This document shows, piece by piece, positions 1 through 11,038 of a DNA stretch of 64,000 nucleotides. Both the position numbers and the translations under genes were made by a program. The notes beneath the pieces were generated by a model. The model ran no database searches, was not told the DNA's origin, and saw only the letters and a list, made by a program, of their open reading frames with translations. The number at the start of each line of letters is the position of its first letter. Position 1 is the stretch's first letter. Origin of the DNA: Ptychodera flava. Lineage: Eukaryota; Hemichordata; Enteropneusta; Ptychoderidae. The DNA lies in assembly GCF_041260155.1 (NCBI RefSeq), contig NC_091946.1, forward strand, positions 16,714,218 through 16,778,217, read 5' to 3'.

Positions 1-1116
1 TCAGTTTCTGTGAAGTGTTTCAACAGTATGCGAAGGTATTTTCAGGTACGGGGTTTTCCAAAGTTGTTTTTGCGAATGCTGAGCTATTTTGCAATGCAAA
101 TCTACAGTACAGAGGGTCCATGCTCCACCCACAAGTTAAAAATGTGTGGCGCAACAACTAGTATTGATTTCCCGCCAAAATGTGCGGGTAGTCCCCTTGG
201 AATTTCTTGTGTTGTTGTGACACCATATCGTTAGGAAGCATACAATTTATTCCAAACAGTCTGGCTGAAATGACTGAATTTTAGGCCTTCTATGCAGCTC
301 TATGGTCACATAAATGACCGTTCTTTACTGTCACTATCACCTAAGTCCCACATCTCGAACGTTTCAGTTGACTTTCCACGGTTATTGCCTGGTTTACTAA
401 TCAGAGTATCAAGTGCACGAGATAGTATATGGCGGGCTGAAAACCTCTCTGCCACGATCTATTTAATATTTTTTCTAATAAGGACAAATTCATTTTGAAG
501 AGGGTGAACACATTTTACAAATCCCTCGTGAAATCGATCTCGAAAGTGTCAACGAAAGAGTGGTGTATTTGTGCCAACGAAAGTATACTTTTAACACTTT
601 CCGATGTGGTATCTTTACAGCAATCCATCATAGCCTGAACCCCAAGACAAGTACATGTATATTAGCTAAACAATAAGACGTACCCTCAAATTTTCTGCAG
701 AAAAGTGTATCGTGCTGTACACATAAGTTTCAGTGTCCCTGATCGGTCGCTTCTGCCAGTGGATGCAGATATGAGTGCACCTTTGAATAGCTTAACAGCA
801 CGCTACCGCACAACCGAACAGACCCAGGAAAAGACTTGGCGGACCCCCAGACTCTCACATCTTTGCTGTTCTACAACTGATAAATTTTGAGAATTAATTT
901 CTCACGTTCGACGCTTATTATTATAAAACTCAATACGTGTTTGTCCCTCCGACTTGATATAAAGAATGGCAGTCATTCATTGCTTTGATCGAGTTTGTAT
1001 ATAGTGATTTATATATGTGCGAGTGCTTCATGAACTCTGCGCAGTGTATGGATGGGTCGCGGTCAGAAAACTGTAACAACTCTATACAAAGGTTACTGAA
1101 CCACTCTTTATAAAGG

Positions 1117-1200
1117 TGGGGATTTAGCCGAGCGGTCAAACAGTGATACCTTCAATAGGTAACTAGTTGCCGTATGTAGCGAGTTCGACTCCGATCGAGA
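1117..1200 (+). repeat. tRNA-like sequence (decayed tRNA or SINE head)
   Basis: A good RNA polymerase III A box, TAGCCGAGCGG (1,125-1,135), is followed about 47 bases later by a B box, GTTCGACTCC (1,183-1,192). The D-arm resembles class II (Leu/Ser-type) tRNAs. The T-stem and acceptor stem do not pair well, so I do not call a working tRNA. A tRNA-derived SINE head or tRNA pseudogene fits better. I saw no second copy in the window. Confidence 0.35.
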
Positions 1201-1549
1201 CTTTACTGAATCGCGATTCAAATACCGATTAGTCTGAGATAATTCCCTTCTGTAATCCCACACCTTTTCATACACATACAGCATAATCATTTTAATTCTT
1301 TATGGTGAAAGAGAATACCTATCCTGGGTGGCGAAGTATTGACAAACAGCTGAAACTTTCATTTTCATTTTGTTCCAATCCGATTGTCGTTATTTGTTAT
1401 TGTTGTTATTCAGCCTAAACCATCGAGCCTTCATTTTCCAGTTTGATGGGTCTACATCTAAATCAGCAACTGGCCGTTATAATGAAAGGGAACGTCAAAT
1501 CCATTATGTGACGTGTGAATAACTTTAGTCTGCCATGAACTCAGCTTAC

Positions 1550-1904
1550 CTGCAAGCTGTCTGTTCGTCGACCTGCTACCCCCAGTTTAATACTGTGACA
1601 TCACATTCAGATGATATTGGTGATTGGTGATTGTAGGCGTTTACCACTTGTACTGAAAATGCTCCATTGTCGTTGACTTTGCAGTCCGAAATAGTCAGTC
1701 TCACTCTACCAGGTGGTTGTTCAACGGTGGCCCGTCGATTCAGTGATGCTAGATTGTCCTTAATCTGCCAATCCGGGCAGTCTCCCTTCCAAAACCACTT
1801 GGATCGAAATTCTGGATCGCCACCAACTCTTGCCTCCAATACAATGGTATTGCCCGATCGCACATTCTCTTTGGCGGGAAGACGAGTAATGAAGTATGGT
1901 GCAC
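1550..1904 (-). CDS. Ig-like domain exon, unit 1 copy A (partial gene)
   Basis: One exon of a minus-strand gene. It starts after an acceptor (TTTCACTTAG) in phase 1 and reads GAPYFITRLPAKENV, then an I-set-like Ig fold with the core tryptophan in SKWFWKGD and an E/F-strand block RLTISDCKVNDNGAFSV. The reading frame closes with TAG at 1,578-1,576, shortly after the last strand (CDVTVLN). A strong donor (GTAAGC) follows at 1,549, so the exon appears to run past the stop into spliced 3' UTR. The usual B- and F-strand cysteines are absent; cysteines sit instead before the D-N-G turn and in strand G. Two open paralogues lie at 21,486-21,831 and 34,580-34,904. Upstream exons were not identified. 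It may belong to a secreted or receptor-type Ig protein; that role is inferred from the fold only. Confidence 0.7.
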
Positions 1905-3257
1905 CTAAGTGAAATAAAGAGAATTTACATGAGTGCTTCCATTTTACAAATACTACACGCATTCGAGGAGACCGTCATTTAGTCACACGCCAGTAAAACT
2001 ATCTTAGTCATACAAACCAGGAGTTCTAATGCCGTGGCTCATTTTGTGATACTTTTCAAATACAGTTTCTTGTACCAAAATTTTCAAAAACGAAAACGTG
2101 GAAGTTAGTTACCCCAGGCATGTTTTATCCGTTTTAAAGGCAAGAAGTGCCTCATAACTCGGTTATCATAATGCGCATCACAGGTAACGCCTTCCATAGT
2201 TTTAGTCAATTACAGCAAATTGCAGGGATGGTCCGTAACGAGGGTGTAGTATTTCAGCGAGCTATGTCCCCGCAAGACCAAAATATTTTTCCTAAAGGGG
2301 TTTTTGATTTCCGTGGCCAGTACTTAGTGCATGTAACTGCATAAGTAATGCTAAACTTAAGATAAATAACCATAAAGTCGTTTTGTAAAATTTGAACCAT
2401 ACTTACAGATGTCTTTGACATACCTCGCATCGAATGGTAGAAGCCAAACCCGAATCTTGTTGCTATGGTTCCTTAATATGGTTCGGCTAAGTTCACTGAA
2501 GTAGTTCCTGAATGGTAACTTTGAAATATACTTCACGATAGTGCAAAATATTGCCCGGTGAGTGAATATTGTGAGTGCATTTGAAAACGCGTGAGTTTAT
2601 GTGTCCGAAAGTATACATATAATTGCTATCAACAAAATCAACCGATTTTTATCGTCAGAGCACTGTCCAATAATTGGTTGTGATCAGGTCTATCATTGTT
2701 CATGTATATCGTATGTTTATGTCCACAGGCATGTATTCCACAAGGAGTGAGTATATCGACCAGAGCGGCGATTTTCGCTATGGTCAAAATGACTTTCGGA
2801 TGGTACAGTTGTCGGTGAGACCCCCTCGGTGTAGAGGTAGAATCGACGTTAATACCGGATGGATTTGATTGGTCGAGAAGATGATTGGCAAAGATGTTAA
2901 CGAATGGTAATTTTCCATGCAATTTCAATATCTGTAGAAATCCGTAGAACAGTCTTCTCGATTGTTCTGAATGACACGTCACACACCAAAAGGGGCTTTT
3001 CACGCGATTTCGTAAGAATAGCACACTCGGGTAGAGACAAATGTCGGGCGTGACGAACTAAATTTTCCCGATCACACCGGAAATCCCCATCCGTGGCTGG
3101 CGAGTGCGTAATCGTAGACAGCGATCGACAGTTCGCTTTGATCGTTGATGTGAGCACAACTTCAGCTGATCAGTGCTTTTCTATTTCAGCTCTCAGTCTG
3201 AGTCAGCCGTGTGCGGTTCCCGCCATTGTGAGGACAACAACAAGAGGAACGACAAAC
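1905..3257. other. Spacer between divergent Ig exon and small gene, copy A
   Basis: About 1.35 kb separating the divergent pair, the same length as in copies C and E. It is clearly homologous to 21,832-23,171. On the minus strand at about 2,410-2,640 it is the counterpart of the possible signal-peptide exon of copy C, but here that frame has stops. No certain promoter element was seen. Just before the start codon lies a pyrimidine-AG stretch (TTTCTATTTCAG, ending near 3,189), which could be a 5' UTR acceptor. Confidence 0.5.
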
Positions 3258-4993
3258 ATGGCCGAAAAAACCTCAACAGACCCAGCTGACCCAGCAAGGC
3301 CCAAATCCAATGAGAACGTGGAGCGACTGAAGCAGACTGCTGCTGAAGTAGGGACAGGAGTTAGACGGGTGGAGGTCCGGCAGAGGCAAGTCATTCTGAA
3401 TCCAGAAGTTGAAGCCGACATCAAGAAAGGTAAGTTTTGATCGTCACACGAATGAACTTCAATTATTGAAGTTTTGCAAGCCATTTTGACAGTCTTTTGT
3501 GGTCCCAGTGTCTTGCTTATATCGAATGTGTACCGATGTGTGGGTCATTGAGGTCAAACATCCCCCTTTAAGTTGTAACTTAAAGACACAATAGATAATT
3601 TTTTACATGGAGGGTATGTTGTTGAAAAAAAATCTACCTCGTCAACCGGACTATTCTTACTCGGTCAGATACTATAGTATGAAAAAAGCACATTTTGTCC
3701 TGAAAATTCACGTTGTAAGCACGTTTGTTTCTTTGTTGATGGTGAATTCCTCTTATAAGATTAGTGGTCATTCCTTGCTTTTATTAAGTACACTTAGAAA
3801 AGCTGAGCTCGTCAACACAGTTATAGATAAGCTCCATTTTACGATTGTTTGTAATACAGTCAGCAACCTCAGTTCGCCTTTAGCAATACAATCACGACAA
3901 TGCAACCTAAATTCAACAATTGTCCTTAGTAATAAACATTTAAAATGAATTAGTGATAAAACTCGAATGTCAAATTTCACGTTGGAAAATATCCTGAATA
4001 GAAATGTATCCTTATAAGAGAGGTGTCAGTATAGTTTGCATACTCTAATTGTTACTTCAGTAAGACAGTTGTCATCATATCAGATTGAATACAGTGGTTT
4101 GGGTTGAACCGTTTGCAATACAGGAACTAGATCATAAAATCTAAATTGAGTTCCCAACACTCTCAGGTGTAACTATCGTCTGGCTGTCGTCATGTTGTCT
4201 CTTTTCAACCCAAACACTTTTTCTGGCTTGAATGAATGCAATAATAGCAGCACTTGAGGAATCGCCTCTTCATTGCAAATTTTTTATGAACTGGCAGTTA
4301 TTTCACTGCGTGCACATTATGAATATCCTGGAGTCATTTTACCACATAATGGATTGCTGGACTCTCTGAAGTCATTCGATTCCAGCTTTTTCAATATCCG
4401 ATTTTCAATCAGCACTTTGCTATGATGTCCGGAGAATTTTGTGGTCATAACAGTGACAGTTAAATTGTTCTGAGGTCTTTGAACCACCATCCTATTGTTC
4501 TTCTGTTTTAAGCAAGGATACGTTAATGTCGTCAGTGACCGGACCACAGGACTAATTGCCAATAATGAATGATAATGTGATCGTGAATTTTTTTTATCCA
4601 GTACTAGAAAGGTTTACAACGGGACTACTGGGTTCACATCATCACTGGTCTTTTTGCCATCAGTAGTAAAGACTTTTGGTATGATACCGAAAAGTCTTTA
4701 CTACTGCCATAGAAATATGTTAGATGATCTCATACCTGTATTACACAATACTGTAAATCTGTACATGTACAAGATGGAGTGTAAACAAAAGTAGTAAGGA
4801 CGTCAATCGTATGAAAACAGTATAATAGGAACAACATACAACACGAAAACTAATGAAAGCTTTTTATATGATTTGTTACCATTTCTAGAGTCAAGAAGTA
4901 GATATCTGACTTTCTAATGCGTTCCCTCTCTTCTGCTTTTCAGCCGAAGAGGAATTCCATAAAAGAGATGACCCAAAACCAGTTAGCAAATGA
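3258..4993 (+). CDS. Type 1 small charged protein, copy A (73 aa, two exons)
   Basis: Exons 3,258-3,429 and 4,944-4,993 flank a 1.5-kb phase 1 intron (donor GTAAGT, acceptor TTTTCAG). The protein starts MAEKTSTDPADPARPK, continues through a conserved core TAAEVGTGVRRVEVRQR and NPEVEADIKK, and exon 2 adds AEEEFHKRDDPKPVSK. There is no signal peptide or membrane segment, and no cysteine. It is rich in K, R, E and D and is probably intracellular, perhaps helical. The start has a good context (ACAAACATGG) and is shared with copy C. The array holds one more intact type 1 gene (C), one broken copy (E) and two type 2 relatives. I do not recognise the family. The RR-V-E-V stretch loosely resembles a PKA site with a fixed acid, but this is a weak analogy. 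A 3' UTR runs to AATAAA at 5,356-5,366. Confidence 0.7.
4091..4278 (+). other. Intron block nearly identical in copies A and C, foldable
   Basis: About 188 bases in the copy A intron match 23,926-24,114 in copy C almost perfectly: one indel, with the first 127 bases identical. The flanking intron differs at roughly one base in ten. The first part is bracketed by an inverted repeat (GGTTTGGGTTGAA near 4,096 and TTCAACCCAAAC near 4,204). Inside it lies a nested hairpin (GGAACT pairing with AGTTCC, AGAT with ATCT). It may be a structured intronic RNA, a regulatory element, or a gene-conversion tract. The choice is open. Confidence 0.45.
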
Positions 4994-5355
4994 AAACTGG
5001 CTAGTGTGATGTGTAAGCGAGTTTCGACCAAGGCCGAGAATGTGGGACAGCTGGCCAGAACAACAGATGCGGCATGTCCGTCACAACGACGCACTTCGGA
5101 TAGAACTCTTTATTCTCCAATATATGACAAACTCGTTTAAATTTCCGTGCATTGGCTTGGAAACCAAATTTAGTGTACATGTAGCGTCAAGAGGTATCCC
5201 ACTGAAAACGAAAGACATACGATGAGGCTAAGCCTTCCATCGTTGGGGTGCTCGTGCTGTGCATTTATATTTTTCTCTATGGATATTTCATCGAGATATA
5301 AATGACATTCTTTTGAAACTGAAATAATTTTATTGTGTAAGATTTTGATGACATA

Positions 5356-5366
5356 AATAAAATAAA
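5356..5366 (+). terminator. Poly(A) signal of type 1 copy A
   Basis: Overlapping AATAAA hexamers about 365 bases past the stop codon. The same signal sits at the matching place in copy C (25,233-25,238) and copy E (38,090-38,095). Confidence 0.6.
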
Positions 5367-5369
5367 AAT

Positions 5370-8300
5370 TTGTACACAGGGGTATTTTAACATGAAAGTA
5401 CTGGTGTTAGTGTATTTATTTGTATTGCTGTATGTACACGATACTTGTTATTACTTTCCATGCAATTGTTTCTAAATAGAAATAAGATGCATATGTTAGG
5501 TAAGCTGTGGCACATTTGTCAGAGTCATGGCTGTTCTGCTCGATCACTTTTTCCCCAACAAAGTCTGAACTTGAATGAACTTCAAGATATATGATTTTAG
5601 CGATTTCAGCTTCAAAGGCGTTTTTGTGATGCAAATGAACAGTACGTACTCGAGTGACAGGAGGACGTAATTTGTGCATGAATTTTGCAAAATTTACTCG
5701 GCCATTTCCCCATTTCGTAGGACAGTCAGCATAAAGCGAAGGGTCAACAAACACAATGTCTCCCGATAGGCGAAAAAGTTGACCCCACTGTTGAGTCTCC
5801 CTCTCCTTTCTGCTAATAAAATATCCCAAATTTCTTTGCATAATTACTTCAACGCAAGGAAATCCAACATCGGTAGCCCATGAGTAAGTCTATAAAGTCC
5901 AGTAGTAGTTGTAACACAATTATGTATAGAATTCCAAGAAATAGACTCAGTCCAAGCGCAAGTGCAACTGTTGAAGTCATCAGGAGTACACCAAAGTCTT
6001 AACAAAGTGAGGAGAAATGATGGACCTACGTACATATTTTTGTTTGCCTTCAAAGCCACGGTTGATACAAATTTGAAGAACTTTTTTAAATGGTCGATGA
6101 CCATTTGAACACGAATCAAGGATGAGTCTGCGTGATTTTAACCTAAGACAAAATTGGTCCTTGATCACCAAAGCCTACACGTGAACAGATTAATCTGCTT
6201 TTCCAACCGATCAGCAGTGATGGACCAGTGTAAACTACTACGCTTGAATGATAAAGTACGTATGGAGGACTAGCAGACTGGACGGAAGAACCGCTAGACT
6301 GTACTGCGCTACTAGTCTAGGCCAGGAGTAAGGGACTTTCATGAAGATAGGAGCCCTTCTACTTCCTTCTACTACTCTGCGTTTGTGTCTTCACATTTCT
6401 TTGGTGCACCTGGAATCACTGTGGTGGCGAATTCATTACCCGGACATTAGAAACTTAGTCTTGTACATGTCACCAGATAAATGAAGATGCTTGACTGAAG
6501 TTATCCTAAAGTATTTACCTATTAGTGTGTTGTCATAAATTGGTGTGCAATAATGGAGCACTATATCGTGTCCACAGAGTTAGATTGGAAATGTCATAGA
6601 GTTCAAAAGTGTGCGCGTCCATATTATTGGAGCTAATTTCTCATTGTGTTGACTGGAAAATATCTTGATTAATTGGAATTTTTGTTGTTGACTATACATG
6701 TCGGAAATTTTGAGTAAGTGGTAGAGAGGAGAAAAGTATTACTCCAGTGGCGAGCTTCTGTGGTAAGGGTCGTCGGACTCGGTGCAGCCGTTTAGGGCGC
6801 ATTTTCTGTTGGCGAGATGAGATGAGCACACAACTTACCATAGGCTGTTGGTTTTTTGTACTCGATCGTTCCGGTTGCCAAATCCTTATTGACTGACATT
6901 GTTCGTACAATAAATCTCCAAAGATAGCGATATTTTCAAATTTTACCGCAAAATTCACACAGTCGCAACCCTTTGTCGTGAAATGAAAACTCCGTTTTCA
7001 TTTATACCTGCAACTGACCCAAGTGTATGAGAAACATGTACATATCAAAAGGGCATTTCAGTACGTGCTGTACACAAAATAATGACGCATCAAAGACTCC
7101 ATGTAATCAAATATTTTATCAAGAGATTTTGTCATGTAGTTTTGTAAAATTGGTAGAATTGTTTCAAAGTACTGTTTTTTCAAAGGACCATTACTAACAT
7201 TGATAAAAACGGTATTGAGAAAAAATAATACCCAAAGTGATGCGGTGTACTTGTTCGCTAGTTAATATATTTTTCTTGAAGACTACTTCTTTGTAACAAA
7301 CAGTTTTTCTGTTAATTATTCAAGTTCAAGTGGGCTGCTGTTAACCCCTGACCCAAGGTTTTTCTACACAGTGTCGGCAAAATTGGATGGAAGTTGTCTA
7401 TGGCCGACCATTTTTAGACATCTTTCAATAAATCGAACAACATCAGCAACTGCTCGTTTGCAACAATATTGGTGAAAAAAGGGTCAAAAGATAGCGATGA
7501 TGTCCCTTTAAGATCGCAACACCATGCTCAAGTCTCGAACTCCCGTTCGACTACTCAGGACTGGTCTCAAATTCACTATCTTCCAAAAACGAGTCCAGTG
7601 CCCTTTTTACCAGATCGAGTTTTTGCGCTTGACAGTTTTTGGTAGCTTAAAAATTGTGCACAGTTCATCCAGTTGTTAGATCTTAGAGTCAAGAACAATA
7701 AAAAATCCACTGGACGAAACACAGCAGAAACCCATTTCATCACACTAATAATTGTATATTATTTTATTGCATACTAGTATTTGAGTGGCGCGGTTGTCGC
7801 CTACACAATGTTCCAGAGGTCTTTGGCGTCTGACTCGTACGTGATATTCTTTGAATTGATAACACACGAATTTTGTCAGTAAAGTTCCTAATTAAGTATG
7901 AGAGAACGAATAAAGTCTAGGTCTCATTAGTTTGTAGAGGTTGGGAACTGCATGTAATTAAAGGTAGCTTTCCTGATTGATTTCAACTAGTGGGTAAGAG
8001 TAATTCAATGAAAGTTACTGGGAACACAATAAGGAAGGCAACGTTATTGTGTTATGACATTGCAGCTATTGCTAAACTAAGATATAGCCAATGTACAATC
8101 GGAGCATTGCTTATTTGGCGCAGACATCGGGATTAATATTATTAGTACATTTACATATCTACAAATCGCATAATCTGTGCGTTCAGATTACATTGAAGAT
8201 ATTTGCAAAGAAAGTGATCAGCTTTCGAAAGTAAAAGGTAGATAATTCACGTCAAAGGTTTGGCAATCATGCTGTACGAACCAATGCCAATATTAAACAA

Positions 8301-9390
8301 ATAATTTTAATTAAATCTATGAAGATTTATCATGAGGAACTCAATTAAATTTAGTGTCCTGTTTATCGGATGGTCGACTTACTCACAGACCTAATTAGAA
8401 AACAGTGTGTTGAAAGTTTTAACGTAGCCTTGCTTTGGTCATAACCGTTGAGTTAAATTTTAAATTGAAATAATTTGGAGTTTTGAAAAAATGAGTTGTT
8501 GTGAGCTCCATTAAGAATTACCGTGGCGGCAATGTTTCAGCACTGGATCGCCTTCGATAACACCCTCATACCTTTGTAATAGTCATATGAAGTCGCCTAT
8601 GACATGAACAGCAGGGTCTTTTGTTGTTGTGTTTGTATGGGGCTTGAGCCAAATTGAGATGTCACGAGGCAAGTTTACAATTCTTGGTACATGTGGCTGT
8701 AAGCTGTAAACGTTTTGGATGCAAATTGACATTGCAGACGTCTTTTGTGATCCAAAAAATTCTGAAGGCTTAGGAATCGTAAAGAAAATAAATGTAAACA
8801 CTATATCAGGGGAAGGTGACCTTATGTGACCCTTCGAGAATAGACATAACGAACAAACCTTCCCATGTAAACACACACGTTGAAGTATGTTTCTGACTGT
8901 GCATTCAAAATACTAACAGGAATATATGCCTGCAAATTTCACATTTATATCAGAATACGGAACAGATATTCACGGAATGTATTGTACACACATTCATAAA
9001 CAAATATCAGTAGACTGCATCTCATTACATGACGACTCAAGTCGGTGTCATTGTACTTCATTTTGAGTTCCAGAACCTCAATCTGAATATGATTCTAGCT
9101 GCAATGATATTTTCTGTATTTTGAACAAAGTAGCATCACGTTGCTTTCCATTGAAGTGATAACTAGCAGTGTCTCAGCGTTTTGTATGTGCCCGTATTGC
9201 TGAATATCAAAGTGTTGCAGCGAAGGTTGGGAAATATGATCAGAAACAGTTCGTTATGGGTAGGGTTTGGATACCAAAAACCGAAGTGGCTGCAAAAGAT
9301 GGCAGACGACAGTGATGGGACTTGACAAATGGAAGCTCCCTTTCGCATGACACAAACCGAGGTCATGGGCGTAAAAAGGTTCATCTCCCG
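5370..9390. other. Non-coding remainder of unit 1, copy A
   Basis: Homology to copy C continues to about 6,950 (compare 25,240-26,880), with a further trace in copy E near 40,700-40,900. A 141-codon minus-strand frame at 5,416-5,841 is broken in copy C, so I do not call it. From 6,950 to 9,390 I see no gene and no clear element. Confidence 0.5.
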
Positions 9391-9392
9391 AA

Positions 9393-9394
9393 GG

Positions 9395-9448
<54 letters not shown>

Positions 9449-9481
9449 CGATGATGATGATGATGATGATGATGATGATAT
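9393..9481. repeat. (GAT)n microsatellite
   Basis: About 29 units of GAT, with one GAC interruption near the middle. Confidence 0.95.
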
Positions 9482-9972
9482 TATCTTAAGTCTTGCTCGT
9501 CTTCACACTAAAAGGTCAATATATTATTAACGTAGCCTGAATTTGTATTGCACTATTGACACCCAGTCGTCACACCCAGATAGTCGGTTTTTTTCTTCTT
9601 TTCAGTCTGTTGCAGACATAGACGTCTATATTCCGCATGTGTAACTTCAAGATTTACGTTAAGAGATCTCCATCTTATCCCAGAGAAAACGCAACTTTGA
9701 CGCGACAGTCGGATAAAGACACTAACAGGTAAACTCGATGTTCTTATAAACACTTGAAAAAATTAATACAGCTACCAGAATGCAATTGAAAAGTAGTATT
9801 GGCTCACCACACAGATTTGGTAAAAAAACTCAATGCACAATCGTTCTACTGTAATAAAAACACGTACATTAGTGATCACTCTGACATAAAATACCTTTAT
9901 TCTTTGATACACAGTAAGCCATAAACAGATGCAGACTCTGGTTTTTTCGAATGCTTGACAGTTACTACTGAG

Positions 9973-11038
9973 CAGTGTTTTCTCTGCACGTTCATTGAAT
10001 GGGGCACTTTCTGCCCCATTCATCAAAATTAGGGGGCAAATTTGACATTTTAGGGGGCAGTCACTGTTGATGTTGATTTGCCTTCCTAGGAAGCGCTTCC
10101 TCGATATCATTACGATCGTCACCCAGTTCAGTTGCGTCGTCTATGTCGCATGCAGCACCCGTACTAACATCGACATCATGATGTTTGTCAGCTTGTGATG
10201 TGCTCGGCTGCTCTCCATCTTCTGTCGATTTGTCACACACAGGTTTTCCGATTCAGAACTTGACGTACTTGTCCCCTTGGACACGATTTGGTCCTAATTT
10301 TTGGGTTTAAATCCATGAAAATATGCTCAGCCCGAATGGATCACTTTTTCACGAAAAAATCCCCTAAACGTGGATCGATTTTATCTCCAAAACACTAAGC
10401 ATGGGTCATAACAAAGTAAATGTCCCATGCTTCAGGAAAACCGTCACGTGCAACAGAATAAAAGTGAAATTCCCTAACTTTGTCAAGCACATCCCTATCA
10501 GTGGGCAATATTTTCGGAATATACATGGGTAGATGTTTTCGACTTAATATGGCCGGCACACCCCCGTATGAAAATATCAGGAGTAGGCCTACCCTTCTGG
10601 TGCCAATCAAACGATTGTGTTTTATTGTGATCGAGATTGATCGTCTAAATCTAGAATTTTCCATAGTTTCATCATCGATGATTGTTTTCTGCTTTCAAAC
10701 TTTAAAAACGTGAACATCAAAAACTGCACTAATATCCATGGAGACTGAAGCGCAAATACGTCGTTGGCTGTTCTTTTCCATGCGTACACTCCATGTTATG
10801 CACGTCACCAAAGCTGAATGACAGGCTATATTTTGTCTTTTCCGAGGGAATATTCTGAATAGAAACAACAGCAAATTCACTGGTCGCTACACTATGCGCT
10901 TGGAACACCCTAAAATATGTGGATATCTTTGCTTGCTGTGTTTTGTGCGCAATTTCCGCGCAGTCAGTAACTTTTAAAGGGCAGAAAATGGCTCGAAATG
11001 CGCAATTTGCGCAATTGCGCAGTCGAGAGAAAACCCTG
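9973..11038 (-). mobile_element. Decayed hAT-like DNA transposon fragment
   Basis: The ends are inverted: CAGTGTTTTCTCTGCA at the left and, reading inward from the right, CAGGGTTTTCTCTCGAC. CAGNG termini are typical of hAT elements. Between them, on the minus strand near 10,075-10,250, is a short coding-like frame with the acidic linker-type segment STEDGEQPSTSQADK, followed by a stop; upstream frames are disrupted. This looks like the N-terminal linker of a transposase, with the rest lost. The 8-base target duplication is not clean: left flank CTACTGAG, right flank CTGAGGAT. It is non-autonomous as it stands. Confidence 0.5.

Noticed and set aside
10-234. Frame with RYFQVRGFPK shared by 20,695-20,919
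   Set aside because: The similarity follows from the segmental duplication. Copy E (33,840-34,090) does not keep the frame and no splice sites fit.
1117-1200. Working tRNA gene
   Set aside because: T-stem and acceptor stem do not pair; only the promoter boxes remain.
5416-5841. 141-codon minus-strand frame in unit 1 copy A
   Set aside because: The homologous sequence in copy C (about 25,290-25,710) has stops and shifts, and no domain is recognised.
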